Below are positions 36,665 to 46,899 of a stretch of DNA of 64,000 nt, piece by piece (the first letter of the stretch is position 1; each line of letters opens with the position of its first letter). Origin of the DNA: Stromatinia cepivora (taxonomy: Eukaryota; Ascomycota; Leotiomycetes; Helotiales; Sclerotiniaceae). The position numbers were made by a program, and so were the translations under genes. The notes beneath the pieces are model-generated. The model ran no database searches, had not been told where the DNA came from, and saw only the letters and a program-made list of their open reading frames with translations. Where the stretch lies: contig RCTD01000024.1 of NCBI GenBank assembly GCA_014898415.1, positions 868,001-932,000 of the forward strand. Reading direction: 5' to 3'.

Positions 36665-37176
36665 CCCCATATCATCCATTTTAAGCTCCTCCACCTCCAT
36701 TTTCAATTCCTCCATCTCCCTAAACAACTCCTGTACACCCCCCCTCATAATCCCCAAACAATGAAGAGAATGAAACATCGTAATTCCATATTTATGTTTC
36801 TTTTTTCTTTCCTCTTCGCCCGCTACATCCTCCCTATTCCCCTCCTTTTCATCGCTACTAATAATTCTTAAAATCCTCCATTCTCCAGAAGTAGTTCATC
36901 CCAAAGCTCGTCGTATATATGCGAGAGATTTTCATAATTAGAATGTTCGGAGAAAACAACGGATTCGGAGAAAGGTGATTGCGAGTTGAGGGAGTGAGAT
37001 ACGGAGGGGTTAGACTGGTGAGATGATGGGGGTGAAGAGGTGGCTAATTTTGGGGGGGAGAAAAATGATATAGAAGATGTTTGTAAGAAGTATATAAGGG
37101 TTGTGAAAATAATAGTCAGGAGGAGGAAAGAGACGAGAAGGTCTGAAGATTGCTTGGTGGAGTGGGGAGACAACTT

Positions 37177-37287
37177 TTCTTCTTCTTCTTCTTCTTCTTC
37201 TTCTTCTTCTTCTTCTTCTTCTTCTTCTTCTTCTTCTTCTTCTTCTTCTTCTTCTTCTTCTTCTTCTTCTTCTTCTTCTTCTTCTTC
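37177..37287. repeat. (TTC)37 microsatellite
   Basis: An uninterrupted run of 37 TTC triplets. On the minus strand it is (GAA)37, in frame with the membrane segment of the broken UstYa-family gene, and would encode 37 glutamates in the cytosolic tail. The open frame continues upstream for about 17 codons (to about 37340) without an ATG. Confidence 0.95.
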
Positions 37288-37419
37288 TACTTCTTTTTCT
37301 TCCTCTTCTATATCTCTTTGCTCTAAATCATTAACTCGTGATTTTATCCCAAGCTTGCAACATCAGGAGAAGCGTGTAACCAAAAATCTATCTCTCAAAT
37401 AACTCAAAGGAATATTACC

Positions 37420-37785
37420 ATGATCACTAGATATCGATATCTCTCTCAATATTGTATTACCTATAAAAAACTAGTTCGTACCCGCCAAGAAAAGGAGGGC
37501 TTGGCACCTCCCCTTTTCTCACTCGTTTGGAAGGGGGTAAAAATCGTTCAACTGCCCTTTTCGGTATCCCGCCGAGACCCGTTAGAGATGCCAGTGATCG
37601 TTCGTACTCGGTATTTGTTAGTGTTACGGCAGTTAGAGTTACAAGTCACTCACTGCATAAAGCCGTGGATTCGCGATATGTACCCCGCTATCGTTCTCGT
37701 GGTCAGTGTAATACTGGGCATGTGGATAGAGATGATAGATAATCACAATTATGAAGATTTTTGGTATGATAAAACTATGAAATAG
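37420..37785 (+). CDS. possible small single-pass membrane protein
   Basis: ATG-initiated frame of 121 codons with one hydrophobic segment near the C-terminus (AIVLVVSVILGMWIEMI) and an acidic tail. No family is recognised. It lies between the broken UstYa-family gene and the peptide precursor, which is the only reason to note it. It could be a chance frame. Confidence 0.25.
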   Translation: MITRYRYLSQYCITYKKLVRTRQEKEGLAPPLFSLVWKGVKIVQLPFSVSRRDPLEMPVIVRTRYLLVLRQLELQVTHCIKPWIRDMYPAIVLVVSVILGMWIEMIDNHNYEDFWYDKTMK

Positions 37786-39367
37786 ATGATTAATAATTCA
37801 AATTCAAGACTGAGCTCGCGATCCCGCGTTTCCATGAATGTTGTGTGCAAAATGCGGTGTCTAGCACCCTTAACCTACTCATAATTCTAGACTGCTTTAC
37901 CCTTAATTATGCGTGGCCATTCTCCTCATCGCTTCTCCGGAAACGCCTAGATAACATCAGTAACAATCAAGCCCCGTGACAACAACAACAAAAAAGAACC
38001 CAAAAATAAAATGCCTCATAATTACAACCAAACGTCTCCACTCACATACCAAATTCGACACTCATGCACTCATAAAGAGTCCCAAACTGTCAACCACAGC
38101 CATTTTTAGGCCCAATAGTGAAAGCAACAGCGACATCTTTAACCAATCATTATAAGTCACAAAATATCCATACAATGATCTAAATATTGCAACAACGATT
38201 CAAGCCAATATCGATGGGCTAATAGGAGCCACATACGTGTTTTCAGACAATGTTATTCATGGAATTATGTCGAGCTTGGCGAGATAGCCTCCGAAAAGAT
38301 TCGTTGAGGGCATGGAGGTGTGGTTCAGGAGGCAGATTCGAGGATATCAAGAAGATGTTTTGGTTTGGCTGTAGAGTACCTTAGTTAGCGTGGAAAATAC
38401 CTTGGAGTTTAGTATTGTGCGTTTTGCGACGCTGTACCCTACCATGCATCTTCTTATCCCGACACATTTCTCTCTAGAAGTGATTTCGGTCTCCGAGAGG
38501 TGTATTAATGGTAACCCCTACGTAGGATCTGATTCCTGAGCTGCTGCATTGATATGCATCATTAGTTGTGGCGCAGTCAACCCGTTAGGTCGAATTCGTG
38601 ATCCGATGGCAAAATCGAGAAACCATCTTTGCAATCGTTTTTCCGCTTTTGGACATTGAATTATCGGGAAGAGCAGACATGATGCCCAAAAGATTCAAAG
38701 ATGCCCGAATGAAAACTTAACTCCACGCTTTTGGAAAAGACCTGGAGCCACATCGGCCGAAGGCAATGCTGTTCAACCATCCCAAAACATTCTGTTCACC
38801 CCGCAGCACACTACTCGATCCCACATGACATGTCAAACATGCACACAGCATATCGCGTGTCACAACATTTCCGTTTTCTCACCGCTGCCACAGTGGCGCC
38901 ATGCACAGATGCTAAATATCACACTGTCTACTCGGCCAGAGCTTTGTGCAATAAATGGCGCGTTTAGAAAGGTCGAGCTGCTTGACTTGATGGTAGCGAC
39001 TGGACTTCACTCAGTCCTTGAGCAGCTAGTTTGCAGATAAAGAAGTACGATACAATGGATGACCATGAGGGCTGGCACCGTGGAGAAAAGGCAATGCAAG
39101 TTGAATGTCTCGTTTTAGCAGCAAGGATGAAAGAGGTAACAGCACGCGAGGTATCAACGAACTGGGAAATAAGCAAATCAGGGCTGGCGATATTTTCTCA
39201 AACCCCTCTCAATATCATGCGGGGTGGATGAAATACTCCTCAATTAAGCACTCCTCTGAATGTCTTTGACACGTCTGTCGGCACGGCGAGAATGAAAGGG
39301 AAGTTTTCTGAGTAAAATACTACCCGGTTCGATAAGCTGGGGAGACATCATATATCCCAACTTCTGC
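37786..39367. other. intergenic
   Basis: No supported gene. Frames at 38731-39231 are short and not protein-like. No third HxxHC gene is seen on either strand here. Confidence 0.4.
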
Positions 39368-39376
39368 TATATAATA
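39368..39376 (+). promoter_or_regulatory. TATA box of the peptide-precursor gene
   Basis: TATATAATA within CTGCTATATAATACC, 136 bp before the ATG. The leader that follows is CA/TC-rich, as in strongly transcribed fungal genes. Confidence 0.55.
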
Positions 39377-39503
39377 CCTTCCAATTACCAGTCTGCAACA
39401 CTTCCTATCAGCTCAAGACAAGTCTCAGAACAATTTAGTCCATCGAGCACCGTTCCAACAGACCTACCAAACTCCCACATAACTCTCACAATCAATCATC
39501 ACC

Positions 39504-39938
39504 ATGCATTTCCAGTCTCTCTATTTGGCATCAGCTGCACTTGCAATGGCATCATGGCAGTCCCGATCATCGAACCCAACTCTCTCGGTATATCCACCAC
39601 TTTCTATTCTATATCTGAGTTCCACTAACATCAATAACGCAGCCACGCGCACAGAGAATGCTCCTCGAGGGTTCTTCAACAACGGGGATGCAGAATCAGA
39701 TGTGAAGCGGGGATTCTTCAACAATGGGGATTCATCCGATGCCTCCAAGCGAGGATTTTTCAACAATGGGGATTCTACAGAAGCTTCGAAACGTAGTGGA
39801 ACTAAGGAAGAGCGCGGATTTTTCAACAATGGTGAAGCAGGGTCAGATGTGAAGCGCGGATTCTTCAATAACGGTGATTCTGAGTCAGATGTGAAGCGGG
39901 GATTCTTCAACAACGGGGATGCAGAATCAGATGTTTAA
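39504..39938 (+). CDS. Kex2-processed repeat precursor, candidate dikaritin-type RiPP
   Basis: ATG at 39504 opens a signal peptide (FQSLYLASAALAMA). From about 39660 there are six copies of RGFFNNGD or RGFFNNGE with short acidic Ser/Asp spacers (AESDVK, SSDASK, STEASK...). Five of the spacers end in Lys-Arg and one in Glu-Arg, the cutting pattern of the Golgi protease Kex2. This is the architecture of dikaritin precursors and other KEP proteins. A standard intron (39588-39642; GTATAT, CTAAC, CGCAG) is present, but removing it breaks the frame from this start; left in, 144 aa read through. Two UstYa-family genes lie 2.3-4.6 kb upstream. Product and activity are unknown. Confidence 0.75.
   Translation: MHFQSLYLASAALAMASWQSRSSNPTLSVYPPLSILYLSSTNINNAATRTENAPRGFFNNGDAESDVKRGFFNNGDSSDASKRGFFNNGDSTEASKRSGTKEERGFFNNGEAGSDVKRGFFNNGDSESDVKRGFFNNGDAESDV
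39588..39642 (+). other. probable intron in the precursor leader
   Basis: GG|GTATATCC donor, CACTAACATC branch site, ATAACGCAG acceptor, 55 bp. Motifs and length are standard. Its length is 1 modulo 3, so splicing from the signal-peptide frame leads out of the repeat frame, while the other frame before it flows correctly into the repeats. Confidence 0.6.
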
Positions 39939-40432
39939 AAACGTGATGCACTGGAGGCTAGATGTGGATATTATACTTATCGTGATGAGCAATGAGGAGG
40001 AATTGATCGATGAATCAAGGGAGATGGAATGAGGAAATAGTGTCTTTCATAATGGTTGGCTTTGCTTTGGAAGTGATGGCGGAGGGTGGTGGAAAACTAC
40101 TGTATTGATGCAGTATTGAAGTCGTGTCTATTTTCAACAAATGACAACTATTATCTCTTCTTTATCATGCCAAAATAAAGTGCCCCCCATCTGGAAAACT
40201 GGAATCTGCGATCTCATCTTCTTTGGTACCTGGTAAAACAATGTGCAACAAGGGAATGCCGCTTTGATTCTTTTGACCCTATTCGTACAAACTCGCATAT
40301 AAAAATTGCTTAAATTGATATACAGAGTTGAGAAGTGGATAGTCTATACATGAGATAAGCCTAACTATACGCCTTTCTCCCACCCCCAATCTTCCATCTA
40401 CACTTACAAATGTACAACGAAGAATTGCAGCT
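39939..40432. other. 3' flank; hidden continuation of the precursor
   Basis: In the repeat frame, immediately after the TAA at 39936-39938, a Lys-Arg and an ordinary-looking tail including CGYYTYRDEQ continue to a TGA at 39993-39995. The rest up to the COX15 stop has no gene; the plus frame 40410-40607 is antisense to COX15. Confidence 0.5.
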
Positions 40433-42048
40433 TCAAGAAGTCTTTGCAGCTATTGATGCACTCCGTGTTGCAGGATGCTTCATCCTAACAGCTTGTGGGC
40501 TTTGTGCTGTCAACTTTCTTCTCAAAATAGCCATGGTTCTTTTGGGGATCCAGACTCGACTGCCTAATATGACTACACCTGTCAATAATGCCAGACTTCC
40601 AGCTTGATGAGCAGAAGCAAGTGGAGTAGGTACTAAATATATCAAAGTACTGATACCCAAAGTAACTTGCATCATCAGAAGATGTACTAAACCCATCATG
40701 CCTTGTGCTCCAGTCTTTGGGAGAGCAGCTTTGACCTTGGGATTAAAGCGTGAATATGCCCAAAGAGCGAGGATAGCCGTAAAAGATGTAGTGGCTAGTA
40801 TCCGGTGGTCGAGTTGTACTGTTGATGGATTCTCGAGCATGTTACGCCACCACAAGTCACTATGATCTGGTCGTCGAGAGTAAAATTCTGAAAAGAGTTC
40901 GGATTTAGGTGGGGTGAGCCCCTTGCCCATTCGAGGAAATTCATTGTAGATGAGCCCTGCATCAAGACCCGCTACTAATCCACCAGACATAGCTGTTGTG
41001 AAGACAAGGAGAGCAAGGCCGGCAACAGATTTTCGGAATACGGATAAAGAGGGTGAAGATAGGCGGAGAAGATGTGCATGAGCCTGGGCGGGTTTAGAAC
41101 CGAATAACAAACGGTGATCGCGAAGAATCGAGAGTCCATTCCAAAGCATCGCAGTGTAGCATATGAAGGCAGTGCCAAGATGGGTGGTAAGCCTATATTG
41201 GGAAACTCGGGGATGAGAGCCAGGGGCGAAAAGATCATCCTTCAATCCTGACTTAACCATCCACCAACCAATACCTCCCTGGAAGCCAATAAGTCCTGAT
41301 ATTCCAAGGAGACGAAGAGCCATGGGTTTAGAAACTTTGCGGCGAGCGACGAGGTAGACAGCTGGGATGACGAATGAAAGTCCAATGAATCGTCCCCATA
41401 ATCGATGAAACCATTCCATAAAATATATCTTCCTAAATTCTTCCATGGTCATATGTGGATTGAGAAGCTTGAATTCTGGCGAGGCGCGATATAAGTTGAA
41501 TTCACTCTCCCAGTCAGCAGCGGAGAGGGGTGGAAGAGATCCGGTAACAGGTTTCCATTCTGTAATACTAAGACTTGAAAGGAGTTAGCAAGATGCTCGG
41601 TATGAAGGTATTTGCAGATAGAAAGAACGAAGTATGCATTGCATTCCAAAAAATATTCATCATAATGCACATACCCAGATTCTGTCAAGCGTGTAAGACC
41701 TCCAAATACGACAATTCCAAATACACTCGCAGCGCTTCCCAATAACCAATATCCCACCAATTTCGAACTTGTTTCCGGAAATCTGCTTCGTGTTGATTCT
41801 TTGTTTATTGTTTGACTCGATTTACTTAATGAATCGGCTAGTGAACTGAGTGGAGAGGCTCCATTGGCAGATTCAGTAATCGTAGCAAAATTACTATTGA
41901 ATCGAATTGAGCGGGATGATGGGGATTTGGCGGGGAATTTCGTCTGTCTCAATATGGGTCGAGGTTGTTTCAAACATTGATGACATATAAAAAAGTCCCT
42001 AGATAATCTAGGGACCGCCTTCCTCAGTCCTGGTAATATTGAAGCCAT
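40433..42048 (-). CDS. cox15: heme A synthase COX15
   Basis: Two exons, complement(40433..41572, 41573 joined at the acceptor, 41675..42048), that is 40433..41573 and 41675..42048, 504 aa. COX15 oxidises heme O to heme A in the mitochondrial inner membrane for cytochrome oxidase. An N-terminal basic Ser/Arg-rich leader (about 80 residues) looks like a mitochondrial presequence. GGLTRLTESG spans the intron and continues LSITEWKPVTG. The four conserved heme-ligand histidines are in EWFHRLWGR, TTHLGTAF, QLDHRILA and SAHQAGSLAL. Eight membrane segments fit. The intron has GTATGT, GCTAAC and CAAG. The gene is intact. Confidence 0.95.
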
Positions 42049-42706
42049 TGATCAAGGATTGAAGTGAAGAAAGCAAAGATGGTGAGAAGAAAGTGGCATG
42101 GTCTGAATGTAATTCGTACTGGAAATGTGGATTACCTCAGCCATCGAAAGAAGAAAATCCCGGAAACTGGCGAAACATTATTCCGTCGCAAAGAGTTACG
42201 GAGTAAAAGGCGGCGAAATGTTTATTGCAACCTGGGTAATAAGGCAGACATTATTTATTATTGGTGCCGGTAGTTACCCAGCCCAAGCAAATTGATCGAC
42301 AACAAGGGTCTCTAAAAATGGATGGGATCAAATGCTCTGAGTAGTTGATTCAATATTCATTTTGAACCAAATTATTAAATTATTACTACTCAGGCAAGTT
42401 TATCCAAACTTATCATCTCAATCAATCCCAAATCGCAATACCGAGTACGACAACGACGACAGACTCCAAATTAAAATAAGGAGTCATTGTTAATGTTTAC
42501 ACAATAACATAACCCATTCCACAAATCCAGTTACCTCGATGAAGTATATATATTGGTACATTGGTACATCGTATAACTTTTAACTTTATGATATTTTAAT
42601 AATATTACTCCGTATCCTCCGTACATTCACTTATACAGTTCTCACTTCATTCTTTAGGCATGCACCAACTGTTCTCTCCTTTTTACTTGATATCTTAATT
42701 AATACT
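42049..42706. other. intergenic between divergent genes
   Basis: Shared upstream region of COX15 and the transporter. A 69-codon Lys/Arg-rich plus frame (42064-42273) is not supported. AT-rich with CCGTA/TACGGAG scraps. Confidence 0.4.
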
Positions 42707-44344
42707 ATGTTTTCAGCTCGCAATACCGATACTCCCACTCCTTTTCGACCTGCTCTTCAATATCTTATCAACACCGCGAATTCGAATCTCCCGCGAACAC
42801 GTTCGAATCGTCGAAAAAGTCAATCGGTTAGTAGTTTGGACTCTGATGGGGAGAGCGGTGACAAGATGTCTTCTCGAAATGCAACAACCTCATCTGAACT
42901 TCACCCATCCATACCCCTCATAAATATATCTCGCAGTCCTTCCCCTTATCGTCCAAGAGCTGGTTCAGGTCCTACATCAGAAAGCGATGAAGAATACGAG
43001 AATTGGGGCACATCGTCCAGGCGACCCATCCTCTCCGGAGCGGAACCAAAATACACAGGCTGGCGATATGCGCTTTATAGTGGAGGGCTAGGTCATTTCC
43101 TTTTCAACACGACGATAGGCTGGCAGTTCTATATCGGGGTTCTCGTCTTTTGGCTTGGGGGTTGTGGCATAGGTCTTACTGTCATGAATAGGATAATTCT
43201 CTGGAGTGGGTACCTTCAAGCAAATTACACTTCGCATACTAAGCTTATGATCTTATTAGCCGGAGTTTATAAGTTTCCCTGGCCTGTGACGACTACTTTT
43301 ATCGAATTATTGATGACCCACGGTTTTCTATGGCTTTCAGCATTTCTTACGAGATTAGCGAGTCCAGTATGTATCACTGCAGGCGTTTCGAGTGCGGTTG
43401 CGCCAAGTACACCTTTACAAAGTTCGAATTCACCTGGGTTTAGAGGAGATGGAAAGAAACAAGGGATGCTTTCGACTCTGGGAAGATTGTCATCTGCGAG
43501 TTCTGGAGGTATCGCTGGTGGTGGACTGTTCGAATTTGATATGGCTGTCGCTCGGCAAGTCTTACCTCTCGCCATCATTTTCGTGGTGAAGGTTGTATTG
43601 AGCAACATCTCTTTCGCTTACGCCCAACTGCCTATATATGTTATGGCTAGAATTGGGATTGTGCCATTTTCACTACTTTTCACGGCACTTCTTGGACAAC
43701 AGCAACATTCTGCATCCACTATTTCATCAGCCTTGATCGCCACTCTCTTCCTACTTCTCGGCACCATGAAAGCCGGTATCCGTGCTCCATGGGAAAGTAT
43801 TGTCGCCGGTGTCTTTTCTTCCATTTTTGTCGCTTTATACCCGGTTCAGATTCAACGTACATATAAAGCCCTAGTCTCCCAGCTTGTTCCCCAAGGCGAT
43901 CTCATAGGTGGTTTTACTTCAAGCAACGGCCCTTCGGATTTCTCTGGTTCTCGCGAAGAAAATCGAGCCTATTGGCGTCTACTTCACTACACATCCCTTC
44001 TCTCAATCCTCATCTTCATCCCCATTCTTTTATTATCAGGTGAACTCGGAAACGTCTATCGTAATTGCTATTTCATGGATGTGTTCTTTCATTGGTTGAT
44101 GGTTCTTTGTGGAGGCACCGGATCATGGGCAGTGTTTTGGTGCACAATTGCATTGACCAGGGCAACTAGTCCACTTACAACCAGTTTCTTGTTTGTTCCA
44201 AGAGCTGCGTTCTTATTACCTATCATGGCGGGGTTCAAGATGCCAGCTTCCAATTGGATTGGATTCGGTATGTGCTGGGCCAGTTGTGCTTGGTTTCTTT
44301 TGGGCCGGATAAGAGAGGGGAGACCTATTGAGAGATTGAGGTGA
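42707..44344 (+). CDS. nucleotide-sugar / triose-phosphate-type transporter (DMT superfamily)
   Basis: Single exon, 545 aa, ATG at 42707. The first 120 residues are polar, Ser/Arg-rich and cytosolic. Then come about ten hydrophobic segments, the first near GWQFYIGVLVFWLGGCGIGL. The middle has a polar loop (about residues 225-265). The later half has LPIYVMARIGIVPFSLLFTA, FVALYPVQIQRTYKALV and, near the end, ALTRATSPLTTSFLFVPR, which correspond to the repeated TPT core including the Lys/Arg-rich loop. Fungal relatives are usually named GDP-mannose or YMD8-type transporters of the Golgi. The substrate cannot be told from sequence. Confidence 0.75.
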   Translation: MFSARNTDTPTPFRPALQYLINTANSNLPRTRSNRRKSQSVSSLDSDGESGDKMSSRNATTSSELHPSIPLINISRSPSPYRPRAGSGPTSESDEEYENWGTSSRRPILSGAEPKYTGWRYALYSGGLGHFLFNTTIGWQFYIGVLVFWLGGCGIGLTVMNRIILWSGYLQANYTSHTKLMILLAGVYKFPWPVTTTFIELLMTHGFLWLSAFLTRLASPVCITAGVSSAVAPSTPLQSSNSPGFRGDGKKQGMLSTLGRLSSASSGGIAGGGLFEFDMAVARQVLPLAIIFVVKVVLSNISFAYAQLPIYVMARIGIVPFSLLFTALLGQQQHSASTISSALIATLFLLLGTMKAGIRAPWESIVAGVFSSIFVALYPVQIQRTYKALVSQLVPQGDLIGGFTSSNGPSDFSGSREENRAYWRLLHYTSLLSILIFIPILLLSGELGNVYRNCYFMDVFFHWLMVLCGGTGSWAVFWCTIALTRATSPLTTSFLFVPRAAFLLPIMAGFKMPASNWIGFGMCWASCAWFLLGRIREGRPIERLR

Positions 44345-44634
44345 TAGAAGTTCAGAGGGGACTTGCATGACAACCTATATACAATGTCACATAGAGGAGT
44401 TGGATAAGAGGAGGTGTGGAATTGATGAAATATATTATGATTATATCTAAGGCCTTGTGCCTCTCCTAATTTATGATTCGACCCCTCAGATACGTCCTAA
44501 AGGGATGACCGCATCACTAGGAATGTGTAACCATTCAAGTTTGAGCCGCAGCATTTACACATGCTTTCACGGTAGCATTTGTAGTACCATTAGCCCCTTG
44601 AGCAATTCCTCGAACGTACACGCTTCCTCTAAAA
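44345..44634. other. short convergent intergenic region
   Basis: Shared 3' flank of the transporter and the acidic membrane protein gene. Nothing else. Confidence 0.5.
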
Positions 44635-45899
44635 TTAACTCGGACATTGATCCGAAAACCAATTCCCAAAAATCATGAAAATCACCCAAAAGACCACTGG
44701 ACTTGCCAAACTTTTGAATCGGTGAGCCCGCAATCGATTCAACACTTCGCGCAACCGAGAGTCTGGAATCTGACCCACGGTATAGTATCGGATGTCATAA
44801 AATGGCATGTCGGATGGAGTTACGAAATGATCCACTAAGGTAAACACCTCCCGCCAGAAAAGAAGAAAGCTAGAATTTAGCAGCGTCGTTGTCATGGGGC
44901 GGCCACACCAGAAGGCGTTTGAGAAGTGAGGGTATAAAATCCCAAAGAATATAGTTTGCAAGAAGAGCCAAATAGCGAGGAAGCCGTGAATAGTCATAAT
45001 GTCGCTCCAATCCCGAAGTTTCTCTATATTGGCTCGGATATTTGCATTGCGTCGAGCATCGTCTTGCTCAGCTGGTGGATTCAAAGGGTCTAGGGAGTCC
45101 AAGTGCGCAGCTGCTTGAGATGCAGTCTCGGCTTCGTGGTCCTCGCCCGCGACGGCGTCGGCGGTTGCATCGGCATCATGATTAACTTCATTCTTAGACG
45201 GGACCTCATGAATGGATTTATAACTGGATTCGGCTTCAGACTCGACTTCAGATGCGTGTCTGAGTCCTGCATCGAACTCACCGGTGGGTTGTTGCGGACG
45301 ACGGATTTTCTCAAATTTACCATTCCCGTTATCCTCGTCTTGGTTCTCGACCTTCCTGCTTGGCTCAATTGAGGCACTAGATTGAGATTCGGATTCGGAT
45401 TCCGGTCCGTCATCACATCCACGTGTAGGAGCGGTATAAGCTCCATGAGAACGTAGAGGCGGACTGCGATTCTTCTCAAATTTATCATTTCCTTTTTCTT
45501 CGTGCTTGTTTTCAGCTTCAATCAAAGGATTAATCTCGGAATCGGAATCGGAATCGGATTTTGGTTCTGCATCGGATTCTTCATAGGTAACATAGCCATC
45601 TGATGGAAGCCGACGGCGAATTTTCTCAAATCTGCCGTTTTCTTCGTCTTTATTTTCGACTTTCAACTTCTCTGCTTCCTTGATAAATGCTGAGTGACCA
45701 AGGCCGGAGGTTTTTGCCCGCTTTTGGCTGGCTCCATGCAAGGATTCTTGGCTCCCGATTGAATCCTCGGATGAGGAGGTTACAGCTTGTGATTGTTAGT
45801 GATGTCATATGTATATAAAGATAGATGCATGTTTGGAAACGCATATGAAAGAAATCGCTTACGAGTATATCGAGAACGACTGGAACGGTGAGTTGGCAT
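44635..45899 (-). CDS. acidic repeat-containing membrane protein, unrecognised
   Basis: Two exons, complement(44635..45785, 45863..45899), 395 aa. A 12-codon first exon starts at ATG 45899; the intron has GTAAGC, CACTAAC and ACAAG and the phases fit. The first 240 residues are acidic, with three imperfect copies of a module like VENKDEENGRFEKIRR or VENQDEDNGNGKFEKIRR. Residues about 260-395 hold two or three hydrophobic segments (GFLAIWLFLQTIFFGILY and VVFWVIFMIFGNWF). No family is recognised. Without the intron the frame has no ATG near its start, so the two-exon model is preferred. Confidence 0.65.
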
Positions 45900-46899
45900 C
45901 ATTGCTGAGATTAATTTCCGGATTATATTGTCCGGATTGGTGGTGTTCTTTTGATTCAATTTTTCTTTTCTCTTTTTTGCTTCTCTCTTTCTTCGAGGGG
46001 GGAAAGCAATGTGGCCACTGGAAGTAAATTAGAACGGAGTTCACCTAGAACTTATAGAAGTTCTTGTCTCCATCTGCTGGTATGGACGGGTCATAGTACA
46101 CGATAAACTTTGTACTAACCCCTCTCATTTCTGACAGGTTGAAGATCACCCGATAATGAGATAAACGTAGACTGCTTCTGGTATAAGTTCTAACGTATGG
46201 TGCGCTAGTAGTGCTTGGGTTTGACCAAGGTAGATAGTGGAATCGGTGATTGGTGAGATCGAGGTTCACTGTTGGGCGGGTTATTTTCTGAAGCTGGTAT
46301 TGCCCCCTTTCGGTTCCTGATGAAATTGGAGTGGGGAGTGCCATGCATCGAATAGCATCCCCAATTCCAAATCCCCACAGCTGCAAACCATTCAATACCA
46401 CGATTTACACTTTCCCTCCATCCATATCCTCAAAACATGCTCAATTATATCAGCCAACGCCAAATCCATCGTCTAGCGCTAGCCTCCTAGCTTAACGACT
46501 TCACTAACTTTAACAGGACTACCGAAAGACACCGGCATTTCATCAAAATCACGAGACTATAGTGTGGACATCAGTTGGCATTTGCCAAGTTCTGATTTGC
46601 CCGCCCGATTTAGCATTTGAGGCCAAGACTCATTCAGGAAAGATTTGAGTTTGGATTGGAGTTGCGGTAGTACTAAGCGATTGCCATGGCTGAATAAAGA
46701 GTACAAGTTCCTGCTACCATGGAAGGTTTTCCAGACTGCGTCTCCGAAGTTTCCAATCAGGAAAAGCAGACACGCTGCAGGCGAGAGTGTACAGCACATT
46801 CCACGTATCGCTACTGGGATGAGCGATGATCAGGAGGCGGTCAAGAGATGCCGTAGCCAAAGGTGTTTGGGTTGGATGAGAAGGAACCATGGTTGGTGG
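45900..46899. other. no supported gene
   Basis: A minus frame at 46045-46401 begins at GTG only and shows no known domain. Frames at 46557-46900 are overlapping and not convincing. The upstream part of the MFS relic may begin in here. Confidence 0.35.

Larger units (their letters stand above)
36071..37320 (-). pseudogene. second UstYa-family (DUF3328) gene, broken
   Basis: Minus strand. An open acidic N-terminus, including the poly-Glu tract, leads to a membrane segment (LLVSFLLLTIIFTTLIYFL, near 37120) and YENLSHIYDELWDELL. At about 36870 the frame is lost in a T4 run; one base more would carry it into KYGITMFHSLHCLGIM, the first HxxHC. It then enters nine 19-bp repeat units, which bring in-frame TGA codons. 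It emerges at HLEHGDPLHWLHCFDYLRQ (second HxxHC) and an intron (36221-36386). The last exon, 36071-36220, has TADGTLEPP and WCRDPEELW. No ATG is seen for the start. The family is certain from motif order; the gene cannot make a full protein as written. Confidence 0.75.

Noticed and set aside
36377..36871. Long open plus-strand frame rich in LSSPSSSLFS
   Set aside because: It is open only because the 19-bp minisatellite has no plus-strand stops; the minus strand carries the recognisable UstYa-family text.
37040..37402. Plus-strand frame with a long poly-Ser run
   Set aside because: A product of the TTC microsatellite; antisense to the acidic tail and membrane segment of the broken UstYa-family gene.
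39521..39913. Minus-strand frame with repeated LLKNPRFTSD
   Set aside because: Antisense shadow of the peptide-precursor repeats; no signal peptide or start context.
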